A DNA stretch of 18,358 nucleotides, from the NCBI GenBank assembly GCA_023150835.1, contig JAKLKB010000136.1, positions 1 through 18,358 on the forward strand, read 5' to 3'. Each line of letters opens with the position of its first letter. Within the stretch, counting starts at the first letter, position 1. The position numbers and the translations under genes were made by a program. The notes under the pieces were generated by a model. It worked only from the letters and a program-made list of their open reading frames with translations, was not told the origin of the DNA and did not search any database. The stretch is from Myxococcota bacterium. GTDB lineage: Bacteria > Myxococcota_C > UBA6777. Below, piece after piece: positions 1-7,167 of this stretch.

Positions 1-15
1 AATCACACGGTGTTT

Positions 16-42
16 CGTAGGGGCAGGCCCCCGTGCCTGCCC
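16..42 (+). repeat. REP-like 27-bp hairpin repeat, copy 1
   Basis: A 27-bp unit starting CGTAGGGGCAG. It folds into an 8-bp hairpin, GGGCAGGC (21-28) with GCCTGCCC (35-42), and a 6-nt loop. The same-length unit recurs at 6973-6999 and, inverted, at 18332-18358. Stem bases differ between copies but always on both arms, so pairing is kept. Extragenic palindromes of this general kind are common in bacterial genomes; the function here is unknown. Confidence 0.75.
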
Positions 43-112
43 TCGATCTGTTGCGTCGGTGACCTCTTCATCGCCATCTTTTTTGAACGAACCCGTTCTT
101 CGGGCGCGAAAG

Positions 113-142
113 TTGAAGAAACTTAGTGATACTTACTTATAC
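113..142 (+). promoter_or_regulatory. Possible sigma70 promoter for the tRNA gene
   Basis: A -35-like TTGAAG (113-118) and a -10-like TTATAC (137-142) are separated by 18 bp in an A/T-richer stretch. They lie about 90 bp upstream of the tRNA. Transcription from here would include the left arm of the inverted repeat at 204-217. This is a consensus match only. Confidence 0.35.
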
Positions 143-203
143 CGCAACAAGTTTAAATTTATTGAACAACCCTCGCCCCTCTCACGTCAAAGCGCGCCAA
201 ATG

Positions 204-340
204 GTTGGGGTCTGTACCCTTACCCCCAAAGTGTACAAATAGCTCAATGGCAGAGCGCTTTTTTTCAGAAAAGGATGTTGCGGGTTCGATCCCCGCTTTG
301 TACGACCACTTTGGACACTCGTACAGACCCCAACTTTTTT
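204..340 (+). terminator. Inverted repeat enclosing the tRNA; right arm followed by T6
   Basis: GTTGGGGTCTGTAC (204-217) and GTACAGACCCCAAC (321-334) are perfect 14-bp inverted repeats flanking the tRNA gene, and six Ts follow at 335-340. A second, inner pair, CCAAAGT (226-232) with ACTTTGG (308-314), sits directly against the acceptor stem. In the transcript, leader and trailer could pair into one long stem capped by the tRNA cloverleaf. The T-run suggests the outer stem also works as an intrinsic terminator. The pairing is read from sequence; the terminator and processing roles are inference. Confidence 0.6.
233..304 (+). tRNA. tRNA with UCA anticodon (UGA-reading), type I
   Basis: A complete cloverleaf can be laid out by eye. 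Acceptor GTACAAA (233-239) pairs with TTTGTAC (297-303). The D stem is GCTC/GAGC around a GG-containing loop. The anticodon stem is CTTTT/AAAGG with one G-T pair and loop TTTCAGA, which gives anticodon TCA at 265-267. The variable loop is ATGTT, and the T stem GCGGG/CCCGC carries loop TTCGATC. Conserved tertiary contacts are all possible: T8-A14, A15-T48, G18/G19 with T55/C56, T54-A58 and G26-A44. A UCA anticodon is typical of selenocysteine tRNA, but this RNA has no long variable arm and only a 4-bp D stem, so it is not an ordinary SelC. CCA occurs at 306-308, one base later than expected if G304 is the discriminator; an extra T232-G304 pair would put A305 there. Amino-acid identity is not known. 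It may be an opal-suppressor-like tRNA or an inactive variant. Confidence 0.8.
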
Positions 341-678
341 CTCTTCCTCCCCGATCTGCCCGACTTTCCGCAACTTGACAGCTTCCCTGACACCAAGCCA
401 GCCATCTGATATCGCCTCACAGCTTCCCTCACGCCAAGCCAAAACCATGTTGAAAAAGATATGTTCGTGTTGTTCCAAGCGGTGCAGCTGCTGTTTTGAA
501 AAACGTCTGTTCGTCCCGCCAGCACGGGGTCAAGGGGTTGCAACCCCTTGCGGGGCGTGGTACCTCGCCCCACAAAGCACCCCAAACACCCCAAGCACCC
601 CAGTAAGATTGAAGAAGGTGCATGACAGCGCGGGCGATCTCGTGTATGTTTTCGGCCAAACCGAAGGAGACCGCAGCG
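305..678 (+). other. tRNA-hutI intergenic region with direct repeat
   Basis: No convincing gene. It holds the right arm of the tRNA inverted repeat, then a 23-bp direct repeat (378-400 and 419-441, 21 of 23 identical, 41-bp period), then the structured dispersed repeat annotated separately. A short imperfect run of CACCCCAA-type units lies at about 578-602. Reading frames through it are Cys/Arg-rich products of the repeat and are not credible proteins. Confidence 0.6.
477..571 (+). repeat. Structured dispersed repeat, copy A
   Basis: About 95 bp that align with 11594-11690. Shared blocks include a CAAGCGG(T/C)GCAGC(T/C)G start, a TTGAAAA..CGTCT(G/A)TTC block and CGCCA(G/A)(C/T)ACGGGGTCAAGGGG. 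The right end has two hairpins: the perfect 20-bp palindrome CAAGGGGTTGCAACCCCTTG (531-550), then GGGGCG (552-557) with CGCCCC (566-571). Copy B keeps both hairpins with different stem sequence. This looks like a composite REP or small non-autonomous repeat; no coding content is credible. Confidence 0.65.
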
Positions 679-1926
679 ATGGAGATCGTTCGTACCGGCC
701 CGAGAAAACGCTTTACAGGGATCAGCCGACTGTATCCGATGGACACCGCCATCGGTACGTTGCGTGTGATCGAAGATGCAGAGATCCTTGTGGAGGGCAA
801 ACATATCGTATGGGTGGGGAAGCGCGGCGAGGGGATGGGGCCGATCGAGGGGGAAGAGCGCATCGAGATGAGCGGAGTGATCTGCACACCGGGATGGATC
901 GATGCGCACACTCACTTGATCTGGGCGGGTAGTCGGCAGAATGAGTTTCGCGCCCGCCTCCAAGGACAAAGCTATCTCGATATCGCCCGCGCAGGTGGCG
1001 GGATCATGTCCACCGTTCGGGCGGTTCGTCAAACAGATACGTCCAAGCTGATCGCTGAGGGCCGCCACCGATTGGAGCGGATGCTTGGCTATGGCATCAC
1101 GACCCTTGAGGCCAAAAGCGGATACGGCTTGTCGACAGACGCCGAGATCAAGATACTACGCGCCATCCGCGCTTTGCATGAGGAAGGCCCCCAAGAGATC
1201 AGCGCGACTTTTTTGGGCGCTCACACCGTCCCTACTGAATACAAGCACGATCGGGCTTCCTACGTCTCCTTGGTTTGCGAAGAGATGCTGCCTGCCGTTG
1301 CAGAGGCAGGATTGGCTGATGCTTGCGATGTGTTCGTCGAAGAAGGCGCATTCACGCTCCAAGAAGCGCGGCGCATCCTCCAGCGCGGCCTCGATCTGGG
1401 CCTCCAGTCGCGCCTGCACGCCGATCAATTGTCATCAGGAGGCGGAGCCGAACTTGCCGCAGAGATGGGTGCATTGAGCGCCGATCACCTCGAAGAGATC
1501 AGCCCAACGGGCATTCAAAAGATGGCAGAAGCCCGTGTGACGGCCTGTTTGATCCCGGGTTCGACTTTTTGTTTGCGCCAACATCGCTATGCCCCTGCCC
1601 GCGCAATGATCGATGCAGGCATGCAGATCGCCCTTGCGACCGACCTCAACCCCGGGACAACTTGCAGCGAGTCCTTGCCTTTTCTTGGGACGCTTGCTTG
1701 TTTGCAGATGGGCCTTTTGCCCGAAGAAGTCTTGTACGCCGTCACGGTGGGGGCGGCACACGCCCTCGGACGAGCCGATCAGATCGGGCGGATCGCTGTC
1801 GGCTACCAAGCGGATCTGGCGTTCTTTGCGGCTCCCGATATCGATTACTTGTTTTACCATTACGCCGTCCTCCACACCCAGTCGGTCTACAAACACGGGC
1901 GCAAAGTCTGGCCGTCAAGCCCCTAA
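679..1926 (+). CDS. hutI: Imidazolonepropionase
   Basis: Catalyses the third step of histidine degradation: 4-imidazolone-5-propanoate plus water gives N-formimino-L-glutamate, in the cytoplasm. The 415-residue product is the usual family length. It shows amidohydrolase features: the metal-binding HTH at about residues 77-79 inside PGWIDAHTHL, then a GSRQNEF / GGGI.STV block typical of HutI. EAKSGYGL follows at about 144-151, GAHT near 182, HADQL near 247 (metal His), SADHL near 270 and ATDLNPGT with a metal-ligand Asp near 322. The start at ATG 679 is preferred because AAGGAGA lies 8 bases upstream. An in-frame ATG at 622 has only a closely spaced AGAAGG and would add 19 residues unlike the family. 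No hutH, hutU or formiminoglutamate gene is in the window, so the rest of the pathway must lie elsewhere. Confidence 0.95.
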   Translation: MEIVRTGPRKRFTGISRLYPMDTAIGTLRVIEDAEILVEGKHIVWVGKRGEGMGPIEGEERIEMSGVICTPGWIDAHTHLIWAGSRQNEFRARLQGQSYLDIARAGGGIMSTVRAVRQTDTSKLIAEGRHRLERMLGYGITTLEAKSGYGLSTDAEIKILRAIRALHEEGPQEISATFLGAHTVPTEYKHDRASYVSLVCEEMLPAVAEAGLADACDVFVEEGAFTLQEARRILQRGLDLGLQSRLHADQLSSGGGAELAAEMGALSADHLEEISPTGIQKMAEARVTACLIPGSTFCLRQHRYAPARAMIDAGMQIALATDLNPGTTCSESLPFLGTLACLQMGLLPEEVLYAVTVGAAHALGRADQIGRIAVGYQADLAFFAAPDIDYLFYHYAVLHTQSVYKHGRKVWPSSP

Positions 1927-2058
1927 GCTCGCTGCGATCAGAACAGACGACCGCAGCTCAAGCACACTTCCCCTCGGTGGAAACACCGACAAATCCCCAA
2001 CAAGTCCTCGCGGTTTCTTCACCGGCGGACGAAAAAAGAAACACGGAGAAAGCGAAGT

Positions 2059-4020
2059 ATGCCACAACAACGAGATCGATGGACACGAGTACAAAAGCGC
2101 ATCGTTGTCTTGTTCGGCTTCATCGGACTTTGGTGGTTGAGTGGACTTGGAGATCAATCCGCGAGAGCAGACGACTTTGTGTTGCCGGGCGACGATTCCC
2201 CGAAACCCAAAGCACGCAAACGCGCCGTTGCTCCAAAACGCCAAGCACAGGGGCTTTTACCGATGTACGGCCCCCCCAAAGAATGGCAGTCTTTCCGTAG
2301 CACCTCCCAAGTGACGTGCGCGATCCAAGAAGGCGATAACATCTGGGCAGGAACCCTCGATAGCGGTGTGATCCGTTGGAGCATCCGCTCGCGTGGTTAT
2401 CGCTTTTATGTCCCCAAAGAAACTCTCGCCAAAGCCCGCCATGTCACCTCTCTGGCGATGGATCGCCAAGCCAACCTGTGGATCGGAACCAAAGGATTTG
2501 GGGTGGCGATGCTCAAAGACGGTGGAACGCGCTTTACATGGTATCAATACAAAAACGGCTTACCGAGCAACGATATCCGAGGCTTGGTTCGCGACAACAA
2601 CGGCGCGATCTGGGCCGCCACCAACCGAGGTGCTGCCCGCTTCGATGGAAAACGCTGGAAGAAATTTACCCGCAAACAAGGGCTTCCAGATGGGGACTTG
2701 TTGGCGACTGGGCTCGACAGCAGCGGAAACGTCTGGTTTAGCCCCAACATCTCGAATCCCTTTTATTACGACGGCAGCCGCTTTCATCGCCTCAAAAAAT
2801 TCCCTTGGACGGGTTCCACTTGTATCACCAACGATCGCAAAGGTGGTTTGTGGTTTTGTAACGCCCAAGGAGCCATCCATCACGACAGCGAACGCACCCG
2901 CGCTTACGACACGACTCACGGCTTGGCTGGCCCCGTGATTCAGGCGATCCATGTCGACGCGGGTGGCGGTGTATGGTTTGGCACAAAAGACAACGGCATC
3001 AGCTATCTACGCGAGGGGCGCTGGACCACCATCAACCGCCGTCAAGGGCTCACCAACCTCGATATCCGCGCCATCACAAGCGGCCCCGCAGGTTCCATCC
3101 TCGCCGCGACACACCTCAACGGCATCGCACATTACCAAAACCGCCGATGGTACAGCTTTTCCACAGGGATCGTCGGAAACAAGATCCACGCAGTCGCCCA
3201 TGCCCACGATGGCTCCGTCTGGCTCGGAACAGGTTCGGGAGCCAGTCGCTATCACAACGGATATTGGTACAACTACGCCAGCGAGTTCACCACGCCCGAT
3301 GTTCGGTCATTTACATTTGATCCGACAGGCGCGGTGTGGATCGGAACCTTTGGCGCAGGGATCTATCGACACCAAGGGCGCGAATGGAAATTGACGGATG
3401 TGCTTTCAGGGATCGCAAGCAACAACATCGTGGGAACCCACCTCACGCCCGAAGGACTCTGGTTGATCCACGAGCAAAAAGGCGCAAGCCTGTTTGATGG
3501 CAAAGAATGGAAGCTGTTTGACAACAACAACACGGTTGGCCTGCTCGACCCCGCCTATCCGGCCCAAGCGACGCACCTTGACAAAGACATGACCCTCTAC
3601 ATCGGGTTCAAGGGAGGGGGCGCTGTGAAACGCCCGTTGCGTGGGCGTTGGCAACGGATCGGCTTTATGAGCGGTGCGGGTGGGCGCGGTGTGGTCAACA
3701 GCATCAGCAGCGAGGATGACGGGGCCTTGTGGTTTGGAACGAAGATCGGACTGTACCGAATGAAAGGCAACGACACCAAACACTTTACCAAAAAAGACGG
3801 ATTACCCGACACCCAAGTGCTGGCCGTTGCCACCGAAGGAAACAAAGTCTGGATCGGCACAAACAAAGGCGTGGCCTGCTTCGATGGCACCTCATGGCGC
3901 TCTTTTAACAAAGAGATGGGCCTTGTCTCCGATAGCATCAGCCTGATCAGCGTATCCCCCACAGGTGAAAAATGGTTCGGCTCTCCGCTTGACGGGCTGA
4001 CCATTTATCGCGGCGAATAA
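2059..4020 (+). CDS. Secreted double beta-propeller protein (Reg_prop-like repeats)
   Basis: A 653-residue exported protein. The N-terminus has basic residues, a hydrophobic stretch (about 15-30) and a cleavage-like ARA|DD at about 37. From about residue 95 to the end it consists of repeated blades with the W-(I/F/L)-G-T core and an N-G-L-P / D-I-R-x-(I/L) linker. This resembles the two-component regulator propeller repeats (Reg_prop) found in periplasmic sensor domains of hybrid histidine kinases. I count 14 blade cores, consistent with two seven-bladed propellers. No transmembrane segment, kinase or DNA-binding domain follows, so it is a free-standing ligand or partner-binding protein, not a sensor kinase. 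The ATG at 2059 has GGAGA 9 bases upstream. A proline/lysine-rich linker (about 45-70) separates the signal peptide from the propeller. The ligand is unknown, and neither hutI nor pgi suggests one. Confidence 0.85.
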   Translation: MPQQRDRWTRVQKRIVVLFGFIGLWWLSGLGDQSARADDFVLPGDDSPKPKARKRAVAPKRQAQGLLPMYGPPKEWQSFRSTSQVTCAIQEGDNIWAGTLDSGVIRWSIRSRGYRFYVPKETLAKARHVTSLAMDRQANLWIGTKGFGVAMLKDGGTRFTWYQYKNGLPSNDIRGLVRDNNGAIWAATNRGAARFDGKRWKKFTRKQGLPDGDLLATGLDSSGNVWFSPNISNPFYYDGSRFHRLKKFPWTGSTCITNDRKGGLWFCNAQGAIHHDSERTRAYDTTHGLAGPVIQAIHVDAGGGVWFGTKDNGISYLREGRWTTINRRQGLTNLDIRAITSGPAGSILAATHLNGIAHYQNRRWYSFSTGIVGNKIHAVAHAHDGSVWLGTGSGASRYHNGYWYNYASEFTTPDVRSFTFDPTGAVWIGTFGAGIYRHQGREWKLTDVLSGIASNNIVGTHLTPEGLWLIHEQKGASLFDGKEWKLFDNNNTVGLLDPAYPAQATHLDKDMTLYIGFKGGGAVKRPLRGRWQRIGFMSGAGGRGVVNSISSEDDGALWFGTKIGLYRMKGNDTKHFTKKDGLPDTQVLAVATEGNKVWIGTNKGVACFDGTSWRSFNKEMGLVSDSISLISVSPTGEKWFGSPLDGLTIYRGE

Positions 4021-4095
4021 CACGGCCCTCCCCATCCCAAACAAGACGACCCTCTCGACCACAATCCATCATCCCCCCACACGGAGTCCAAACAG

Positions 4096-5703
4096 ATGCA
4101 AGCCAACCAAACATGGGAGCAATTTTGCGAAAGCTACTGGTGGGACAAGGCTGTCCCATTGCGCCTCGATCTAAGTCGGATGGGCATCCCTGCGGCTTTT
4201 TGGAAAGAGATCGCCCCCAAGATGCAAGCGGCCTTTGAAGAGATGCAACAACTCGAACAGGGCGCGATCGCCAACCCCGACGAACAGCGGATGGTTGGGC
4301 ATTATTGGTTGCGCGATCCCAAGCGCGCTCCTGATCCGACGATCCGCGCCGAGATCGAGCAAAGCGTCCAACGCATCAAAGAATTCGCACATGCCATCCA
4401 CACCGGCCAACTCCGCCCCACCACCCAACCCACCTTTACGCGGTTTTTGCAGATCGGCATCGGTGGTTCGGCCCTTGGGCCTCAACTTGTGTACGATGCT
4501 CTGCGATCTCCTCGCGACGAGATGGAAGGCTTTTTCCTCGACAACACCGATCCCGATGGGATCGACCGATTGATCGCCGATCTGGGTGAACAGATCGCTT
4601 CGACCTTGGTCTTGATCGTCTCCAAGTCGGGCGGCACCAAAGAAACAGCCAACGGGATGTTGGAGATCAAAGCAGCCTTTGAAGCGCGGGGACTGTCTTT
4701 CGAGCGCCACGCCGTCGCGATCACAGGAGCAGGAAGCAAACTCGACGATCTGGCCCAACAGACGGGAATGTTAGACACCTTCCCGATCTGGGACTGGGTG
4801 GGGGGCCGCACCTCCTTGTTTTCGCCTGTTGGTTTGTTGCCTGCGGCTCTCCAAGGCATCGACATCAATCAACTGCTCGCAGGAGCCGCCGTGATGGACG
4901 AATGCACTCGCCGCGCCGATCTCAACAACCCCGCTGCTCGGCTCGCAGCAAGCTGGTACTTTGCGGGGGATGGACGTGGACAACGTGCGATGGTGGTCTT
5001 GCCCTACAAAGATCGGCTGCTTTTGTTGAGCCGCTACCTACAGCAACTCGTGATGGAATCGCTCGGAAAAGAACTCGACCGCGATCAACAAGTCGTCCAC
5101 CAAGGGATCGCTGTCTACGGCAACAAAGGTTCCACCGATCAACACGCCTTTGTCCAACAATTGCGCGACGGAGCCGACGATTTTTTTGTGACCTTTGTCG
5201 AAGTCCTCTTGGATCGCAAAGGCCGATCATTCGAGGTCGAAGACGAGATCACCAGCGGCGATTACCTGCTTGGCTTTTTGTACGGAACCCGACAAGCCCT
5301 CTGGGAAAGCGGAAAACGCTCACTCCACATCACTCTCCCCGAGACTTCCCCCACAAGTCTTGCGATGCTGATCGCTCTCTTTGAACGGGCCGTCGGCCTT
5401 TACGCTTCGCTGATCAACATCAACGCCTACCATCAGCCGGGCGTTGAGGCAGGAAAGAAAGCCGCAGGTGCGTTCCTTGCGCTGCAAAAACAGCTACTCA
5501 CCTTCCTACGCGCCCATCCCCACGAAGCGTTCTCTATCCCGCAGCTTGCCCGTTCCCTCCAATACCCACAACAAACCGATGCCCTGTTTTATATCGCCGA
5601 ACATCTCGCTGCCAACCAACGCTTGATCGCCTCGGATGCACCGCCACTCGCACGCACCTATCAATTCAAAAGCCCACCCACCACGAGCCGTCCGCTTCAT
5701 TAA
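4096..5703 (+). CDS. pgi: Glucose-6-phosphate isomerase
   Basis: Interconverts glucose 6-phosphate and fructose 6-phosphate in glycolysis and gluconeogenesis (cytoplasm). The 535-residue product carries GIGGSALGP at 121-129 and the sugar-phosphate-binding SKSGGTKET at 176-184. WDWVGGRTSLFS follows at about 232-243, then catalytic Glu in VMESLGK (E321), catalytic His in STDQHAF (H350) and PGVEAGKKAA with the active-site Lys at about 454. The length, with an additional C-terminal segment of about 65 residues after the signature, is like the longer bacterial Pgi forms. The ATG at 4096 is preceded by GGAG about 9 bases upstream. It sits 75 bp after the propeller gene and 103 bp before the glmU-like gene, so cotranscription is possible. 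Fructose 6-phosphate feeds amino-sugar synthesis, which fits the neighbouring UDP-GlcNAc-type enzyme. Confidence 0.97.
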   Translation: MQANQTWEQFCESYWWDKAVPLRLDLSRMGIPAAFWKEIAPKMQAAFEEMQQLEQGAIANPDEQRMVGHYWLRDPKRAPDPTIRAEIEQSVQRIKEFAHAIHTGQLRPTTQPTFTRFLQIGIGGSALGPQLVYDALRSPRDEMEGFFLDNTDPDGIDRLIADLGEQIASTLVLIVSKSGGTKETANGMLEIKAAFEARGLSFERHAVAITGAGSKLDDLAQQTGMLDTFPIWDWVGGRTSLFSPVGLLPAALQGIDINQLLAGAAVMDECTRRADLNNPAARLAASWYFAGDGRGQRAMVVLPYKDRLLLLSRYLQQLVMESLGKELDRDQQVVHQGIAVYGNKGSTDQHAFVQQLRDGADDFFVTFVEVLLDRKGRSFEVEDEITSGDYLLGFLYGTRQALWESGKRSLHITLPETSPTSLAMLIALFERAVGLYASLININAYHQPGVEAGKKAAGAFLALQKQLLTFLRAHPHEAFSIPQLARSLQYPQQTDALFYIAEHLAANQRLIASDAPPLARTYQFKSPPTTSRPLH

Positions 5704-5756
5704 AAGCAGCCGCTGGTAGAAACCTCGCATCCTCCGCAGTGATCACTCTTTCACAC

Positions 5757-5823
5757 CAAAGAAGCCTTCGCTTGTCTACCCACAATCTCCACAAAGGAGC
5801 CTTTGCTTGTCTACCCACGATCT
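5757..5823 (+). repeat. Tandem duplication of the glmU-like start region
   Basis: The 32 bp at 5757-5788 recur at 5792-5823 with 3 differences and a 35-bp period. Each copy carries a purine-rich RBS-like block and the words GCTTGTCTACCCAC, so a TTG start occurs in both (5772 and 5807). Only the second has a strong GGAG and opens the long frame. The first opens an overlapping 17-codon frame ending in TGA at 5823-5825. Confidence 0.8.
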
Positions 5824-6787
5824 GAACGTCTTGATCCTCGCCGCAGGCAAAGGGACGCGTATGCGTTCACAGCTTGCCAAAGTTCTCCATCCCATTGGCG
5901 GGATCCCACTCGCGGCGCATCCCGTCCACCTTGCACAATCGCTCTCTCCCCAACGCATCGTCTTGATCATCGGCCACCAAGCCGAGGCCGTCCAAGCCCA
6001 ACTCGATGCGCGTTTTGGCCAAGGCACCTTGCGCTACGCCCTCCAAGCCGAACAACGCGGCACCGCGCATGCCGTCCAATGCGCCCAACAACACCTCCTC
6101 GATGGCCCCCGTGAAGTCTTACTTCTGTGCGGAGACGTCCCGCTTTTGAGCGAAGACACATTGCGGGAGATGCTTCGCCGAAAAGACCAAACCAACGCAA
6201 CCATCGGCATGATCACTTTTGAAGCCGACGACCCCACAGGCTACGGGCGGATCGTCCGAGACGAACAAGGCAAGGTCCAAAAGATCCAAGAACACAAAGA
6301 CTGCAACACCACCGAGCGCTTGATCAAAGAATGCAATGCTGCGATCTACCTCGTCGCACGGGACTTTTTGCTCGATGCCCTCGATCGTATCGACAACCAC
6401 AACGCCCAAGGTGAATTCTATCTCACCGATATCGTCAAACTCGCTGTCCAACAACACCGTCACGTCGAAGCCTTGATCGTCAAAGATGCCGTCGAAGTCA
6501 TGGGCGTCAACGATCGCGCACAACTCGCTTTCCTCGAACAAGAATGGCTCCATCGACGCCAACAAGCCCTGATGAAACAAGGCGTCACGTTCCATCTTCC
6601 CCAAACCATCTGGCTTGATTACGACGTACGCATCGACTGCGACGCCGAGATCGGCCCCCACTGCGCCTTTTACGGCCAAACGCACATCGGCGAAGGCGCT
6701 CAGATCGGTGCGGGTGTTTACCTCAAAGACACGCAGATCCCCGCCCATACGACGCTTTCACCTCGCACCACACGCGGCATGGCGTAA
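5807..6787 (+). CDS. GlmU-type N-acetylglucosamine-1-phosphate uridylyltransferase, no acetyltransferase domain
   Basis: The product is 326 residues. Residues 1-240 match the nucleotidyltransferase half of GlmU, which makes UDP-GlcNAc from GlcNAc-1-P and UTP for peptidoglycan and LPS. Visible motifs are LAAGKGTRM (11-19) with K25, QRGTAHAV (83-90), LLLCGDVPLL with the metal Asp (D110), GYGRIVRD, IQEHKD..., the EFYLTDIV block (203-210) and VMGVNDRAQL (231-240). The linker helix is present, then only about four hexapeptide (left-handed helix) turns before TAA. GlmU is normally about 450-460 residues, so the acetyltransferase active site is absent. No matching sequence follows in other frames. 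The start is TTG 5807 with AAAGGAGC ending 6 bases upstream. It is either a genuine single-function uridylyltransferase or a truncated GlmU; acetylation would then need another gene. Confidence 0.85.
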   Translation: MSTHDLNVLILAAGKGTRMRSQLAKVLHPIGGIPLAAHPVHLAQSLSPQRIVLIIGHQAEAVQAQLDARFGQGTLRYALQAEQRGTAHAVQCAQQHLLDGPREVLLLCGDVPLLSEDTLREMLRRKDQTNATIGMITFEADDPTGYGRIVRDEQGKVQKIQEHKDCNTTERLIKECNAAIYLVARDFLLDALDRIDNHNAQGEFYLTDIVKLAVQQHRHVEALIVKDAVEVMGVNDRAQLAFLEQEWLHRRQQALMKQGVTFHLPQTIWLDYDVRIDCDAEIGPHCAFYGQTHIGEGAQIGAGVYLKDTQIPAHTTLSPRTTRGMA

Positions 6788-6925
6788 AGCTTCGCGCTTC
6801 AGAAAAGACCAAATCACGCCAACAACAGTCTACAAGGTGAGTTCGTTCGCTCCTGTTATGCCACACAAAAAACAATTGACGCAGATCGACGATACTATCA
6901 GGAGTGCATCGCACAAAATGCTACG

Positions 6926-6965
6926 AAATCCGCAGGGTGTGTGATAAATCCGCAGGGTGTTTGAT
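6926..6965 (+). repeat. 20-bp tandem repeat, two copies
   Basis: AAATCCGCAGGGTGTGTGAT (6926-6945) is followed at once by a copy differing at one base (6946-6965). Each unit contains TCCGCAGGGTGT. It lies just upstream of the REP-like hairpin. Function unknown. Confidence 0.85.
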
Positions 6966-6972
6966 CGAAAAA

Positions 6973-6999
6973 CGTAGGGGCAGCCCCCTGTGGCTGCCC
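6973..6999 (+). repeat. REP-like 27-bp hairpin repeat, copy 2
   Basis: Same orientation and length as the unit at 16-42. The stem is GGGCAGCC (6978-6985) with GGCTGCCC (6992-6999). Compared with copy 1, two positions change in both arms and pairing is retained. Confidence 0.75.
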
Positions 7000-7167
7000 A
7001 ACAATAGGGCGTCTACATCGGATCATACCGACACGCAGATCACGCACCTTGGATATCGTATGAGTGAGGTTTCACCCGCATCAAAGAGCAAAAAGCGCGT
7101 ATCTACCGAAGAAAAGAACGATCGTTGAGTTCAAAAAGCAAAGAGATCGCAAGCGATGGAGGTTTTC

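Larger units (their letters stand above)
6788..7167 (+). other. Repeat-bearing intergenic region
   Basis: 380 bp without a convincing gene. It contains a 20-bp tandem duplication (6926-6965) and the second REP-like hairpin (6973-6999). The short open frames here have no recognisable motifs. No remnant of the missing GlmU C-terminal half is visible by eye. Confidence 0.6.

Noticed and set aside
233-304. Calling the tRNA a selenocysteine tRNA (selC) because of its UCA anticodon
   Set aside because: The variable loop is 5 nt and the D stem 4 bp; bacterial SelC has a long variable arm and a longer D stem.
375-932. Cys-rich small protein starting near 447
   Set aside because: The Cys-rich part is a translation of the dispersed repeat and the rest overlaps hutI in another frame.
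265-1068. Minus-strand 267-codon open frame over the tRNA and hutI start
   Set aside because: It runs antisense through the tRNA, the structured repeat and hutI, with no family motifs; a shadow of hutI codon bias.
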